Part shown: piece by piece, positions 9,692 through 17,199 of the stretch
How positions within the stretch are numbered: position 1 is the stretch's first letter
Layout: every line of letters begins with the position of its first letter
Assembly: GCA_002315285.1 (NCBI GenBank)
Contig: DCGR01000045.1
Coordinates: forward strand, 3,284-42,801
Length of the DNA: 39,518 bases
Source of the DNA: Bacteroides sp. UBA1773
Lineage (GTDB): Bacteria > Bacteroidota > Bacteroidia > Bacteroidales > Bacteroidaceae
Direction of reading: 5' to 3'
Notes under the pieces: model-generated
Databases searched by the model: none
Told to the model about the DNA's origin: nothing
The model's input: only the letters and a program-made list of their open reading frames with translations
Made by a program: the position numbers and the translations under genes

Positions 9692-10861
9692 TTATTGTTC
9701 TACCCATTTTGTCCATTTGCCATTCGACTGATTGGCTTGCCACATTGTCTCTACAAACTGCATACCTCTTACTCCCTCATACACGTCAGGGAAGTCCAGA
9801 CATTCCGCTTGTGGAACCTGTCCCAAAGCCTTTGCACGTACTGTTTTGGCGAAATTGCGATATATGTTTGCAAATGCCTCAATATAGCCTTCTGGATGTC
9901 CACCAGGAACACGAACATTCCATAATGCCAGGTTGCTTAAGTCTGCATAGCCATTTCCCATTCGGATTTCTTCCGTAGGCCTGTCCAGCCATTTGGCATA
10001 AATGGTATTCGGTTCCATTTGCCGCCACTCCATGCCACCCCGTTCGCCATAAACGCGTAGGCGAATGTTGTTTTCCTCGCCTGTTGCAATTTGTGTGGCT
10101 TGCAATATGCCAGTCACTCCGTCTTCAAAATGAAGGAAAGCTGCGGCATCATCATCCACTTGCCGACCCTCTACAAAAGTATGCAATTCACCACAAAGTT
10201 CTTCAACCCGCAAACCTGTGACATATTCGCACAGGTGCCATGCATGAGTGGCTATGTCACCTAAACATCCACCCCTTCCTGCTGTTTCCGGATTCGTGCG
10301 CCAACCAGCGTTATTGCCTCCCTGTAATTCTATGCGTTGGGAAAGCCATCCTTGTGTATATTCCATAAAGACACGACGCAGCTTGCCCAAGTCACCTCGT
10401 GCGATGCGCGATTTCATCTCTTTCACAGCTGGATAGGCCGAATACGTATGCGTAAGTGCCAGCGTCAGTCCCGTTTGTTCTACCTTTTTTTGCAACTGTA
10501 ATGCCTCCTCCAAAGAAAAAGTCATGGGCTTGTCCACAACAACATTAAATCCCAAGTCGAGTGCCATGTAGGCCTGCTCGAAATGTACTTTGTTAGGAGT
10601 CACAATAGCCACAAAATCCATCCGTTGCTCGGTAGGAAGTTGGGCTTCACATCGCAACATTTCCTGATACGTAGCATATACGCGCGACTCAGGTACATAC
10701 CATTTTCGTGCTGTCTGCAATGAAATTTGGTAATCGCGGCTAAAGCAGCCACAAACCAGTTCAATGTCATTTTCCATCAAGGCGGCTCGCAGATGAACCG
10801 GGCCAATGAATGCACATCCGCCACCACCTATCATTCCCATACGTAGTTTCCTGTTTTCCAT
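9692..10861 (-). CDS. Gfo/Idh/MocA family NAD(P)-dependent oxidoreductase
   Basis: A 389-residue sugar or polyol oxidoreductase. The N-terminal Rossmann fold starts with the glycine-rich GGGGCAFIG (12-20). The family's conserved lysine is Lys111 in the motif DKP (usually EKP). The catalytic Asp-His pair fits GDIATH (Asp202, His206). The C-terminal alpha/beta domain runs to the end. No signal peptide is visible, so it should act in the cytoplasm. Its neighbours, a GH3 lipoprotein 12 nt downstream and a GH109 lipoprotein upstream, suggest that it oxidises or reduces a sugar freed by them. Substrate and cofactor preference are not visible. Confidence 0.92.
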   Translation of the reverse strand: MENRKLRMGMIGGGGCAFIGPVHLRAALMENDIELVCGCFSRDYQISLQTARKWYVPESRVYATYQEMLRCEAQLPTEQRMDFVAIVTPNKVHFEQAYMALDLGFNVVVDKPMTFSLEEALQLQKKVEQTGLTLALTHTYSAYPAVKEMKSRIARGDLGKLRRVFMEYTQGWLSQRIELQGGNNAGWRTNPETAGRGGCLGDIATHAWHLCEYVTGLRVEELCGELHTFVEGRQVDDDAAAFLHFEDGVTGILQATQIATGEENNIRLRVYGERGGMEWRQMEPNTIYAKWLDRPTEEIRMGNGYADLSNLALWNVRVPGGHPEGYIEAFANIYRNFAKTVRAKALGQVPQAECLDFPDVYEGVRGMQFVETMWQANQSNGKWTKWVEQ

Positions 10862-10884
10862 AAGGCTTTAGAAGATTGGTATGT

Positions 10885-10928
10885 ACATCGTTGCAACACA
10901 TTCATTACGAATGCCATTGCAACGATGT
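10885..10928. repeat. perfect 12-bp intercistronic stem-loop
   Basis: ACATCGTTGCAA (10885-10896) and TTGCAACGATGT (10917-10928) are exact inverted repeats. The 20-nt loop contains its own 5-bp hairpin (CATTC/GAATG). It fills the gap between the GH109 gene and the downstream oxidoreductase gene. On the minus strand a run of eight T precedes it rather than follows it, so it is not a standard terminator. RNA processing or differential stability of the two cistrons is the likeliest role. Confidence 0.6.
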
Positions 10929-10949
10929 CAAAAAAAATATTGTCAGTCG

Positions 10950-12311
10950 TTATTTGAAAGCATAGTGGAAACCATCCACCTTGTTCCAGTCTCCACGGGT
11001 AAAATCAGGGAATTTCACTGGCATCGAATTGTTTTCAAGGGAAATGCGGCTCAATTCCTGTACGCTACTCCACTCTGCAGCATCATACACATCCTCATCG
11101 AGTGGCAAGCCATTGCGCAAGCAATACACCAAACGATAATCCATGATATAGTCCATGCCACCATGACCACCCACTTGTTTTGCCTTTTCCTCTATTTCCT
11201 TCACGAAGTCGGGACGATAAGCCACCAGCAGCGAGTCCATAACTTCCTGTGACACAGCGTTATGTCCGTTGATTTCCTTCACCGAGATTTGCTGTATAGG
11301 ATATTTGTTGGCAAAACCTGCAGTACCCGTCAACTGGTGCATACGGCTATAAGGACGATAGGCATACACATTATGTTGCACTTCGATGAGTTTCTTCTGT
11401 TCCGTCTGGATGAGGCTGATGGTATGGTCGCCATCGGCACATTCGTCTTTGTCTCTCCACTTTTTAGCACTTACACGTCCGTTGTACGAAGGAGTATCCA
11501 TAGCTACGAGGTAATCCATCTTATCACCACGGTGAATGTTCATGACCTGGCAAATAGGACCAAGGCCGTGAGTAGGATAGTTATCACCACGGTGAGCCAT
11601 GTTATAGTCAAGACGCCATGTCTCGCTGTGATCCCAATCTTCGGCAAGGAAGTGAATGTAGGCACCTTCTACGTGGTACACATTACCAAACAAGCCTTGC
11701 TGTGCCATGTTGAGCGTGGAAAGTTCAAAGAAGTCGTAGCAACAGTTCTCAAGCATCATGCAATGGCGACGTGTCTTCTCTGAAGTGTTCACCATGCGCC
11801 AGCAATCCTCGATAGTCATGGCAGCAGGCACCTCAATGGCAGCATGATGTCCATTCTCCATGGCACACACAGCCACGTTCACGTGGTCCAACCAGTCAGT
11901 AGCAATATACACCAGGTCAATGTCATCGCGTTTGCAAAGTTCCTTGTAAGCCTCATCGCCCACATAACCCTCGGCAGCAGGCAGACCGTTCTTGGCAAGA
12001 ATGTCGTTGCAAATGTCGATTCTCTCTTGTTTCACATCGCACAAAGCCACGATTTTCACCCCATCAATCTGGGTGTAACGACGCACCGCACCAGTGCCTC
12101 GTCCGCCGATGCCGACGAAAGCCACACGCACGGTATCAATAGGATCGCAAGTCATGCCCAAAGCACTGGTTTGTCCGTCTTCACGCGCCGGAGTTTCCAA
12201 CACAATCATTCCATCTTCGATATGGGCAGGCACAGAAGCAGGAACTGTCTTAGTGCATGATGATACCACAACCATGCACAATGCAAGAAGCAAATAAGCT
12301 GTTTTCTTCAT
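10950..12311 (-). CDS. GH109 alpha-N-acetylgalactosaminidase-type lipoprotein
   Basis: A family 109 glycosidase, which cleaves by an NAD-dependent oxidation-elimination-reduction cycle; characterised members remove terminal alpha-GalNAc. The chosen start (ATG at 12311) gives a 453-residue protein with a lipoprotein signal ending SSC (Cys19). The longer frame to 12377 adds 22 residues that would hide the signal. The Rossmann motif is GIGGRGTG (67-74). The GH109 signature YPTHGLGP has Tyr245 and His248; Glu160 (EVP) and Tyr192 fit the remaining active-site positions. It stands first in the block with the oxidoreductase and GH3 genes. Host mucin glycans or bacterial polymers are plausible substrates; other GH109 specificities exist. 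Confidence 0.92.
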   Translation of the reverse strand: MKKTAYLLLALCMVVVSSCTKTVPASVPAHIEDGMIVLETPAREDGQTSALGMTCDPIDTVRVAFVGIGGRGTGAVRRYTQIDGVKIVALCDVKQERIDICNDILAKNGLPAAEGYVGDEAYKELCKRDDIDLVYIATDWLDHVNVAVCAMENGHHAAIEVPAAMTIEDCWRMVNTSEKTRRHCMMLENCCYDFFELSTLNMAQQGLFGNVYHVEGAYIHFLAEDWDHSETWRLDYNMAHRGDNYPTHGLGPICQVMNIHRGDKMDYLVAMDTPSYNGRVSAKKWRDKDECADGDHTISLIQTEQKKLIEVQHNVYAYRPYSRMHQLTGTAGFANKYPIQQISVKEINGHNAVSQEVMDSLLVAYRPDFVKEIEEKAKQVGGHGGMDYIMDYRLVYCLRNGLPLDEDVYDAAEWSSVQELSRISLENNSMPVKFPDFTRGDWNKVDGFHYAFK

Positions 12312-12350
12312 TGGTAAATAATTTGAAAATAAAAGAATTGAATGAGGAAC

Positions 12351-12413
12351 AAAAAAGTCAAGCAGCCGACAACGCAAGTTCTTGAGAAACCAGACTTATC
12401 AGGCATGCTTGAC
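12351..12413 (-). terminator. terminator after CoA-transferase gene
   Basis: On the minus strand, arms TGCTTGAC-type (12413-12406) and their complement (12364-12357) pair; the stem extends by three further pairs past one bulge. The distal arm is followed at once by TTTTTT (12356-12351). The loop of about 40 nt contains a smaller palindrome. It ends about 40 nt before the GH109 start, so it could also act as a leader attenuator for that gene. Confidence 0.55.
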
Positions 12414-12428
12414 CATAAACATTTCGTT

Positions 12429-12446
12429 GCGAAGAAAAATCTTCGC
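12429..12446. repeat. 7-bp hairpin just after CoA-transferase stop
   Basis: GCGAAGA-AAAA-TCTTCGC is a perfect 7-bp stem with a 4-nt loop, 6 nt past the stop at 12452. No T-run follows on the minus strand. It may protect the 3' end or assist the T-tailed structure further downstream. Confidence 0.4.
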
Positions 12447-12451
12447 TACAA

Positions 12452-13945
12452 TCACATATAATCCTTCCAGTCAACCAAACGCATATCACCTTTTTTCAGG
12501 AAAGTGTCGTGCATGGCCAACGATGCTGACAATGTGTGAGGAGTCTGGCCCTTGCCTGCACTGTGTACATAGTCCCACAAGATGTTCTTGTAGTCGGGGT
12601 GTGCACAGTTCTCGATGATGGTTTCAGCACGTTGTACCGGACTTTTGCCACGCAAGTCGGCAATACCCTGTTCGGTGACGATAATGTTGACATCGTGTTC
12701 CGTGTGGTCAGCATGCGACACCATCGGAACAATGGCGCTGATTTTTCCTTCCTTCGCTACCGATGGACAAGTGAAAATGCTGATGTAAGCATTGCGGGTG
12801 AAGTCGCCTGAGCCACCAATACCGTTCATCATCTTCGTACCCGTGACATGAGTAGAGTTCACATTGCCATAGATATCAGCCTCGAGCGCAGTGTTAATGG
12901 AAATGACACCCAACCGGCGAATGACACCAGGGTTGTTGGAGATTTCACTCTGACGGAGCACCAGTTTGTCCTTGAAGAACTCGATGTCATCATAAATACC
13001 CTTCAAGCAATCGTTGGTGACGGTAAGCGAACACGTGGAACCAAACTTGATACGTCCCTGACGAATCAGCCCTACTACAGAATCCTGCAACACTTCGGTG
13101 TACATTTGGAAAGCGGGGATATGTTCCGAACGACCTAAAGCGCCCAACACGGCATTTGCGATGTTACCCACACCACTCTGCAAAGGCAGGAAAGTAGAAG
13201 GGATGATGCCACGGTGCATGTCGTTCTCCAGAAACTCGGCCACGTTCTGGCCAATCTTGTCGGTGACAGGATCAGGAGCAGTGAACGAACGCGCCTGGTC
13301 GGGAATATTACATTCAACCACGCCCAACACCTTCTTCGGGTCAATCTGTACGTAAGGCAAACCGATACGGTCGCTTGGCTTATGGATAGGAATTTCCATG
13401 CGGTAAGGCGGATCCAAAGGTTCATACACATCGTGCAGACATTTTGCTGCCAAGCTATGGGCGGCATTCAGCTCGATGATGATGTGGTCGGCCAGACGGG
13501 CAATGGTCGGTACGATGCCACCAGCTGCCGTCAGATAAACCTTGCCATCGTCGGTGACATCGCATGCTTCGATGATGGCGATGTTCACCTTGCCCATGAA
13601 TCCGTAACGGAGTTCCTGTGCCATCTGCGACAAGTGAAGGTCGTTATAGGCAATTTCGCCATTGTTCACAGCCTTGCGAAAATCCGGATTGGTAGTATAG
13701 GGAGCCCGGTAACGTATGGCCTTCACCCTGCTCAGGATACCATCCGTTGCCTCACCAGTCGAAGCACCTGTGAAGACACCTATCTGGAACGGACGACCAG
13801 CGGCATGTTCGGCCTCAGCTATCTTTGCAATTTCCGGAGTAACGGCCTTTGCGGTACCTGCCGGTGTAAATCCAGACAGACCAATGTTATACCCATGTTT
13901 TACATAACTTGCAGCTTCTGCTGCTGAAATACGTTTAAATGCCAT
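12452..13945 (-). CDS. acetyl-CoA/succinyl-CoA:acetate CoA-transferase family
   Basis: A 497-residue class I CoA transferase of the acetyl-CoA hydrolase/succinyl-CoA:acetate transferase group (Cat1/ScpC/AarC type). Such enzymes move CoA between acetate and succinate or propionate, which fits a succinate- and propionate-forming anaerobe. Visible marks are the likely catalytic Glu284 in MYTEVLQD and the oxyanion glycine motif GIGGSGDF near 375-382. The spacing between them agrees with AarC. I chose ATG 13945 (MAFKRIS) over the longer frame to 14089 because a promoter -7 element lies at 14019-14012. The acyl partner cannot be fixed from sequence alone. The gene appears to be monocistronic, ending at the T-tailed hairpin downstream. 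Confidence 0.93.
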   Translation of the reverse strand: MAFKRISAAEAASYVKHGYNIGLSGFTPAGTAKAVTPEIAKIAEAEHAAGRPFQIGVFTGASTGEATDGILSRVKAIRYRAPYTTNPDFRKAVNNGEIAYNDLHLSQMAQELRYGFMGKVNIAIIEACDVTDDGKVYLTAAGGIVPTIARLADHIIIELNAAHSLAAKCLHDVYEPLDPPYRMEIPIHKPSDRIGLPYVQIDPKKVLGVVECNIPDQARSFTAPDPVTDKIGQNVAEFLENDMHRGIIPSTFLPLQSGVGNIANAVLGALGRSEHIPAFQMYTEVLQDSVVGLIRQGRIKFGSTCSLTVTNDCLKGIYDDIEFFKDKLVLRQSEISNNPGVIRRLGVISINTALEADIYGNVNSTHVTGTKMMNGIGGSGDFTRNAYISIFTCPSVAKEGKISAIVPMVSHADHTEHDVNIIVTEQGIADLRGKSPVQRAETIIENCAHPDYKNILWDYVHSAGKGQTPHTLSASLAMHDTFLKKGDMRLVDWKDYM

Positions 13946-14011
13946 GATGCAATGTGTTTGATTTTTTATTTTGTTTTTGATGTTCGTACAATCCTCTAAT
14001 CTATCGGGTGG

Positions 14012-14019
14012 CAAATTTA
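14012..14019 (-). promoter_or_regulatory. CoA-transferase promoter -7 element
   Basis: TAAATTTG on the minus strand matches TAnnTTTG. It lies about 66 nt before the chosen ATG (13945), giving a leader of roughly 60 nt. I found no clear TTTG at the expected upstream spacing. Confidence 0.55.
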
Positions 14020-14092
14020 GTGAATATTTTCCATTATCATTCACATCATTTAAATTAAAATAATCGTGCAGGTATCCGCTACGCCACAAACA

Positions 14093-15115
14093 TCAGCACG
14101 AAGGACTACCATGGCCTGCACACTCTGACAGAACCGATTTCATGTATTCGCCGATTTCATCGAGGATGTCGAACAATTCCGAAGTGGTTTCGGCACGCAA
14201 CATGCGGATGCGTATCTCACGGAAATTAGGAATACCCTTGAAAAGGGGCGATGCTGCCAAATGGCGTCGAACGTGCAAGATGCCTCGTCGTTCGTCAAGT
14301 AGGTTCACGCTATCGTTTATCTCACGACGCAACACATCCATCTGCCATTCCCTCGACAATGGCGGTAACAGTTCACCCGTTTGCAGGTAATGCCTCACCT
14401 CTTTGAAAATCCAAGGCCGTCCAAATGATGCTCTGCCTATCATGACGCCATCCACTCCATATTTTTCAAAGCATTCGGCTGCTCGTTCGGGAGTACTGAT
14501 GTCACCATTCCCGACAATAGGTATGTGTAGCCGTGGATTTCGCTTCACTTCTCCTATCAAGTCCCAGTCGGCATCACCCGTGTACATTTGTGTACGCGTG
14601 CGACCATGTATGGTAAGCGCCTCAATGCCACAATCCTGCAACTGCTCGGCCAGACTCACTATGATACGGTGGTCGTTGTCCCATCCGAGACGGGTTTTCA
14701 CCGTCACGGGCAACTTCACGGCTTCCACCACCTGCCTCGTAATCTCCAGCATCAACGGAATGTTCTGCAACATGCCCGCACCTGCCCCCTTGCCAGCTAC
14801 CCGCTTCACGGGACAACCGAAATTGATATCTAAAATGTCGGGATGGGCTGCCTCCACGATCTGAGCCGCCTCTACCATAGTAGGTACATCACGACCGTAA
14901 ATCTGAATGGCTACCGGTCGCTCCGCCTCATTGATTCTTAGTTTCTGCATGGTTTTCCCCACTGAGCGTATCAGCGCATCGGCCGACACAAACTCAGAGT
15001 AAACCAAGTCGGCACCAAACTCCTTGCACAACAAGCGGAAGGCAGGATCAGTTACATCCTCCATTGGTGCAAGCACCACAGGACGTTCACCCAAGTCAAT
15101 CTCGCGGATTCTCAT
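14093..15115 (-). CDS. dusB: tRNA-dihydrouridine synthase B
   Basis: An FMN-dependent enzyme of 340 residues that reduces uridines in the tRNA D-loop. The TIM-barrel start LAPMEDVTDPAF (15-26) and the catalytic cysteine Cys101 in NFGCPVK are present. Barrel motifs follow: TVKTRLG, HGRTR and GNGDI with a VMIGRA phosphate-binding turn. A helical C-terminal tRNA-binding domain follows from about 245. The frame reaches a TTG at 15139, but ATG 15115 (MRIREIDLG) is the family-like start and sits just after a promoter -7 element. It is divergent from rnr. Confidence 0.95.
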   Translation of the reverse strand: MRIREIDLGERPVVLAPMEDVTDPAFRLLCKEFGADLVYSEFVSADALIRSVGKTMQKLRINEAERPVAIQIYGRDVPTMVEAAQIVEAAHPDILDINFGCPVKRVAGKGAGAGMLQNIPLMLEITRQVVEAVKLPVTVKTRLGWDNDHRIIVSLAEQLQDCGIEALTIHGRTRTQMYTGDADWDLIGEVKRNPRLHIPIVGNGDISTPERAAECFEKYGVDGVMIGRASFGRPWIFKEVRHYLQTGELLPPLSREWQMDVLRREINDSVNLLDERRGILHVRRHLAASPLFKGIPNFREIRIRMLRAETTSELFDILDEIGEYMKSVLSECAGHGSPSC

Positions 15116-15136
15116 ACGTACTTTCGAATTTTGTCG

Positions 15137-15144
15137 CAAAGATA
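15137..15144 (-). promoter_or_regulatory. dusB promoter -7 element
   Basis: TATCTTTG on the minus strand, 21 nt before the dusB ATG at 15115. It is one half of a divergent promoter pair with the rnr element; the two -7 boxes are 21 bp apart. Confidence 0.6.
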
Positions 15145-15165
15145 CGATAATTCAATCAAATTCAT

Positions 15166-15173
15166 TATCTTTG
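15166..15173 (+). promoter_or_regulatory. rnr promoter -7 element
   Basis: TATCTTTG on the plus strand, 25 nt before the rnr ATG at 15199. It is back to back with the dusB element, so transcription of the two genes starts within about 40 bp. Confidence 0.6.
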
Positions 15174-15198
15174 TCACCGACTAATAATTCCTACCACT

Positions 15199-17199
15199 AT
15201 GAAGAATAGAGAAAGAAAAGCAGGTAAACGATTGAAAAAAAGCGAACTGGCTGACCAACTTGTCAGTTTGTTCCGTAATTGTCCCGATGACGCATTGTCA
15301 TTCAAAGACATCGTACGCCGTCTGAGCCTCACCACACATCCCCTGAAAATGCTTTGCAGCGACATTCTCAGCGAAATGCTTGAGGACGAATTCATCACCC
15401 AGAACGAAAATGGCTTATTCAGCTATTGCGAGAAGCCGCTTGAACCACGCGACGAACATATCGGCGAACGGTTTGTAGGTACACTGAAAAAAGGAAAGTA
15501 CCATGCTTTCCTGCTTACCAACAGCAAGGTGGTGCACGGAAAGATATTCCTGCCACAAAACAACATACTGCGAAACGCACATGATGGTGACAAGGCCATT
15601 GTGGAAATCCAGGAATGGCCCGTTCAAGCAAGTGCCCCTATTGGAAAAATGATAGAGGTACTGGGTGCACAGGGTGAGAACGAGGTGGAAATGCACGCCA
15701 TACTTGCCGAATTCGGACTTCCCTACAAATACCCACAAAACGTGGAGAAAGCTGCCAACGAAATCCCAGCCAAGATAACCAAAGCCGACTACGCCGAACG
15801 GGAGGATTTTCGTGAGACCACCACTTTTACCATCGATCCGCGCGATGCCAAGGATTTCGATGACGCATTGTCAATCAAGCAGCTCAAACCTGGACTTTGG
15901 GAAATAGGCATACACATAGCCGATGTAACACACTATGTTGCAGAAGGATCCATCATCGATGAGGAAGCCCAAAACCGCGCCACATCGGTCTATTTGGTCG
16001 ATAGAACCATCCCGATGCTGCCCGAACGACTGTGCAACATGCTTTGCTCGTTGCGACCCGATGAGGAGAAACTGGCATATTCCGTTATCGTCACCATGAA
16101 CGATGATGCCGAAGTGCTCAGTTCACGCATCTGCCACACAGTCATCAAGAGCAACCGTCGTTTCACCTATGAGGAGGCGCAACAGATTATCGAAAGCTCG
16201 GAAGGCGACTACAAGGACGAGGTGCTCACCCTGAACCGTCTGGCTCAGATTCTGCGTCAACAACGGTTCAAGCAAGGTTCCATCGATTTTGACCGTGTGG
16301 AAGTTCGCTTCGAAATCGATAGCGAGGGGAAAACCATCAGCGTCTATTTCAAAGAGTCGAAGGAAGCCAACCAACTCATTGAAGAATTCATGTTGCTGGC
16401 AAACAAAACAGTGGCCGAATTCATTGGCAAGGTGCCCAAAGGGAAAAAGGCAAAGACCTTCCCTTATCGCGTCCACGACCTACCTGACCTCGAAAAACTC
16501 GAAAGCCTCAATGCCTTTGTGGCCCGTTTCGGCTATAAGGTACGCACTTCGGGCACACAAGGCGAAGTGTGCAAAAGTCTCAACAAGTTGCTCGATGATG
16601 TAAAGGACAAAAAAGAAAAGAATCTGGTCGAAATGGTCACGCTGAAAGCCATGCAAAAAGCCTATTATTCTACCCACAACATTGGCCATTACGGCTTGCA
16701 ATTCGATTATTACACCCATTTCACCTCACCCATCCGCCGCTACCCTGACATGATGGTACACAGGCTGTTGTCGCATTACATCGGTGGTGGACGCTCCGCC
16801 TCATTGCCACACTACGAAGAGCTCTGCAAACACAGTTCCGACATGGAGCAACTTGCAGCCAATGCCGAAAGGGCTTCTGTGAAATACAAACAGGTGGAAT
16901 TCATGACCGAACACTTAGGTGAAGAGTTCGAGGCTACCGTATCAGGCGTCACCGACTGGGGATTGTATGTCGAAGTAAACGATAACAAGTGCGAAGGACT
17001 CATACCAATCCGCACGCTTTCTCGACGAGGCGAATACGTGGAATTCGACGAGAAAAACTTCTGCCTGCGTGGATACAACGGAAAAATCCTTTACTCATTG
17101 GGCGACCCCATCCACGTGAAAGTGTCGGGCACTAACTTGGAAAAGCGCCAACTCAATTTTGTAATAGTTCACCCACAAAAAAATAATTTGTTATCATGA
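15199..17199 (+). CDS. rnr: ribonuclease R (RNB-family 3'-5' exoribonuclease)
   Basis: A 666-residue processive exoribonuclease that degrades structured RNA. Domains in order: basic N-terminus and winged-helix segment (1-75), cold-shock-like domains (about 85-200), RNB catalytic domain (about 205-545), S1 domain (about 570-655). The active-site aspartates are Asp213, 219, 221 and 222 in the motif DPRDAKDFDDAL. It is somewhat shorter than E. coli RNase R, mostly because it lacks the long basic tail. The stop overlaps the start of the GH2 gene by four bases (ATGA), so the two must be co-transcribed. Confidence 0.96.
   Translation: MKNRERKAGKRLKKSELADQLVSLFRNCPDDALSFKDIVRRLSLTTHPLKMLCSDILSEMLEDEFITQNENGLFSYCEKPLEPRDEHIGERFVGTLKKGKYHAFLLTNSKVVHGKIFLPQNNILRNAHDGDKAIVEIQEWPVQASAPIGKMIEVLGAQGENEVEMHAILAEFGLPYKYPQNVEKAANEIPAKITKADYAEREDFRETTTFTIDPRDAKDFDDALSIKQLKPGLWEIGIHIADVTHYVAEGSIIDEEAQNRATSVYLVDRTIPMLPERLCNMLCSLRPDEEKLAYSVIVTMNDDAEVLSSRICHTVIKSNRRFTYEEAQQIIESSEGDYKDEVLTLNRLAQILRQQRFKQGSIDFDRVEVRFEIDSEGKTISVYFKESKEANQLIEEFMLLANKTVAEFIGKVPKGKKAKTFPYRVHDLPDLEKLESLNAFVARFGYKVRTSGTQGEVCKSLNKLLDDVKDKKEKNLVEMVTLKAMQKAYYSTHNIGHYGLQFDYYTHFTSPIRRYPDMMVHRLLSHYIGGGRSASLPHYEELCKHSSDMEQLAANAERASVKYKQVEFMTEHLGEEFEATVSGVTDWGLYVEVNDNKCEGLIPIRTLSRRGEYVEFDEKNFCLRGYNGKILYSLGDPIHVKVSGTNLEKRQLNFVIVHPQKNNLLS

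Noticed and set aside
10929..10942. A-run (T8 on the minus strand) beside the 12-bp stem-loop as a Rho-independent terminator
   Set aside because: On the minus strand the T-run comes before the hairpin, and on the plus strand the hairpin is followed by A, so neither direction gives hairpin-then-U.
13214..13927. A 237-codon plus-strand frame antisense to the CoA-transferase
   Set aside because: The minus-strand protein has full family motifs; the antisense translation has none.
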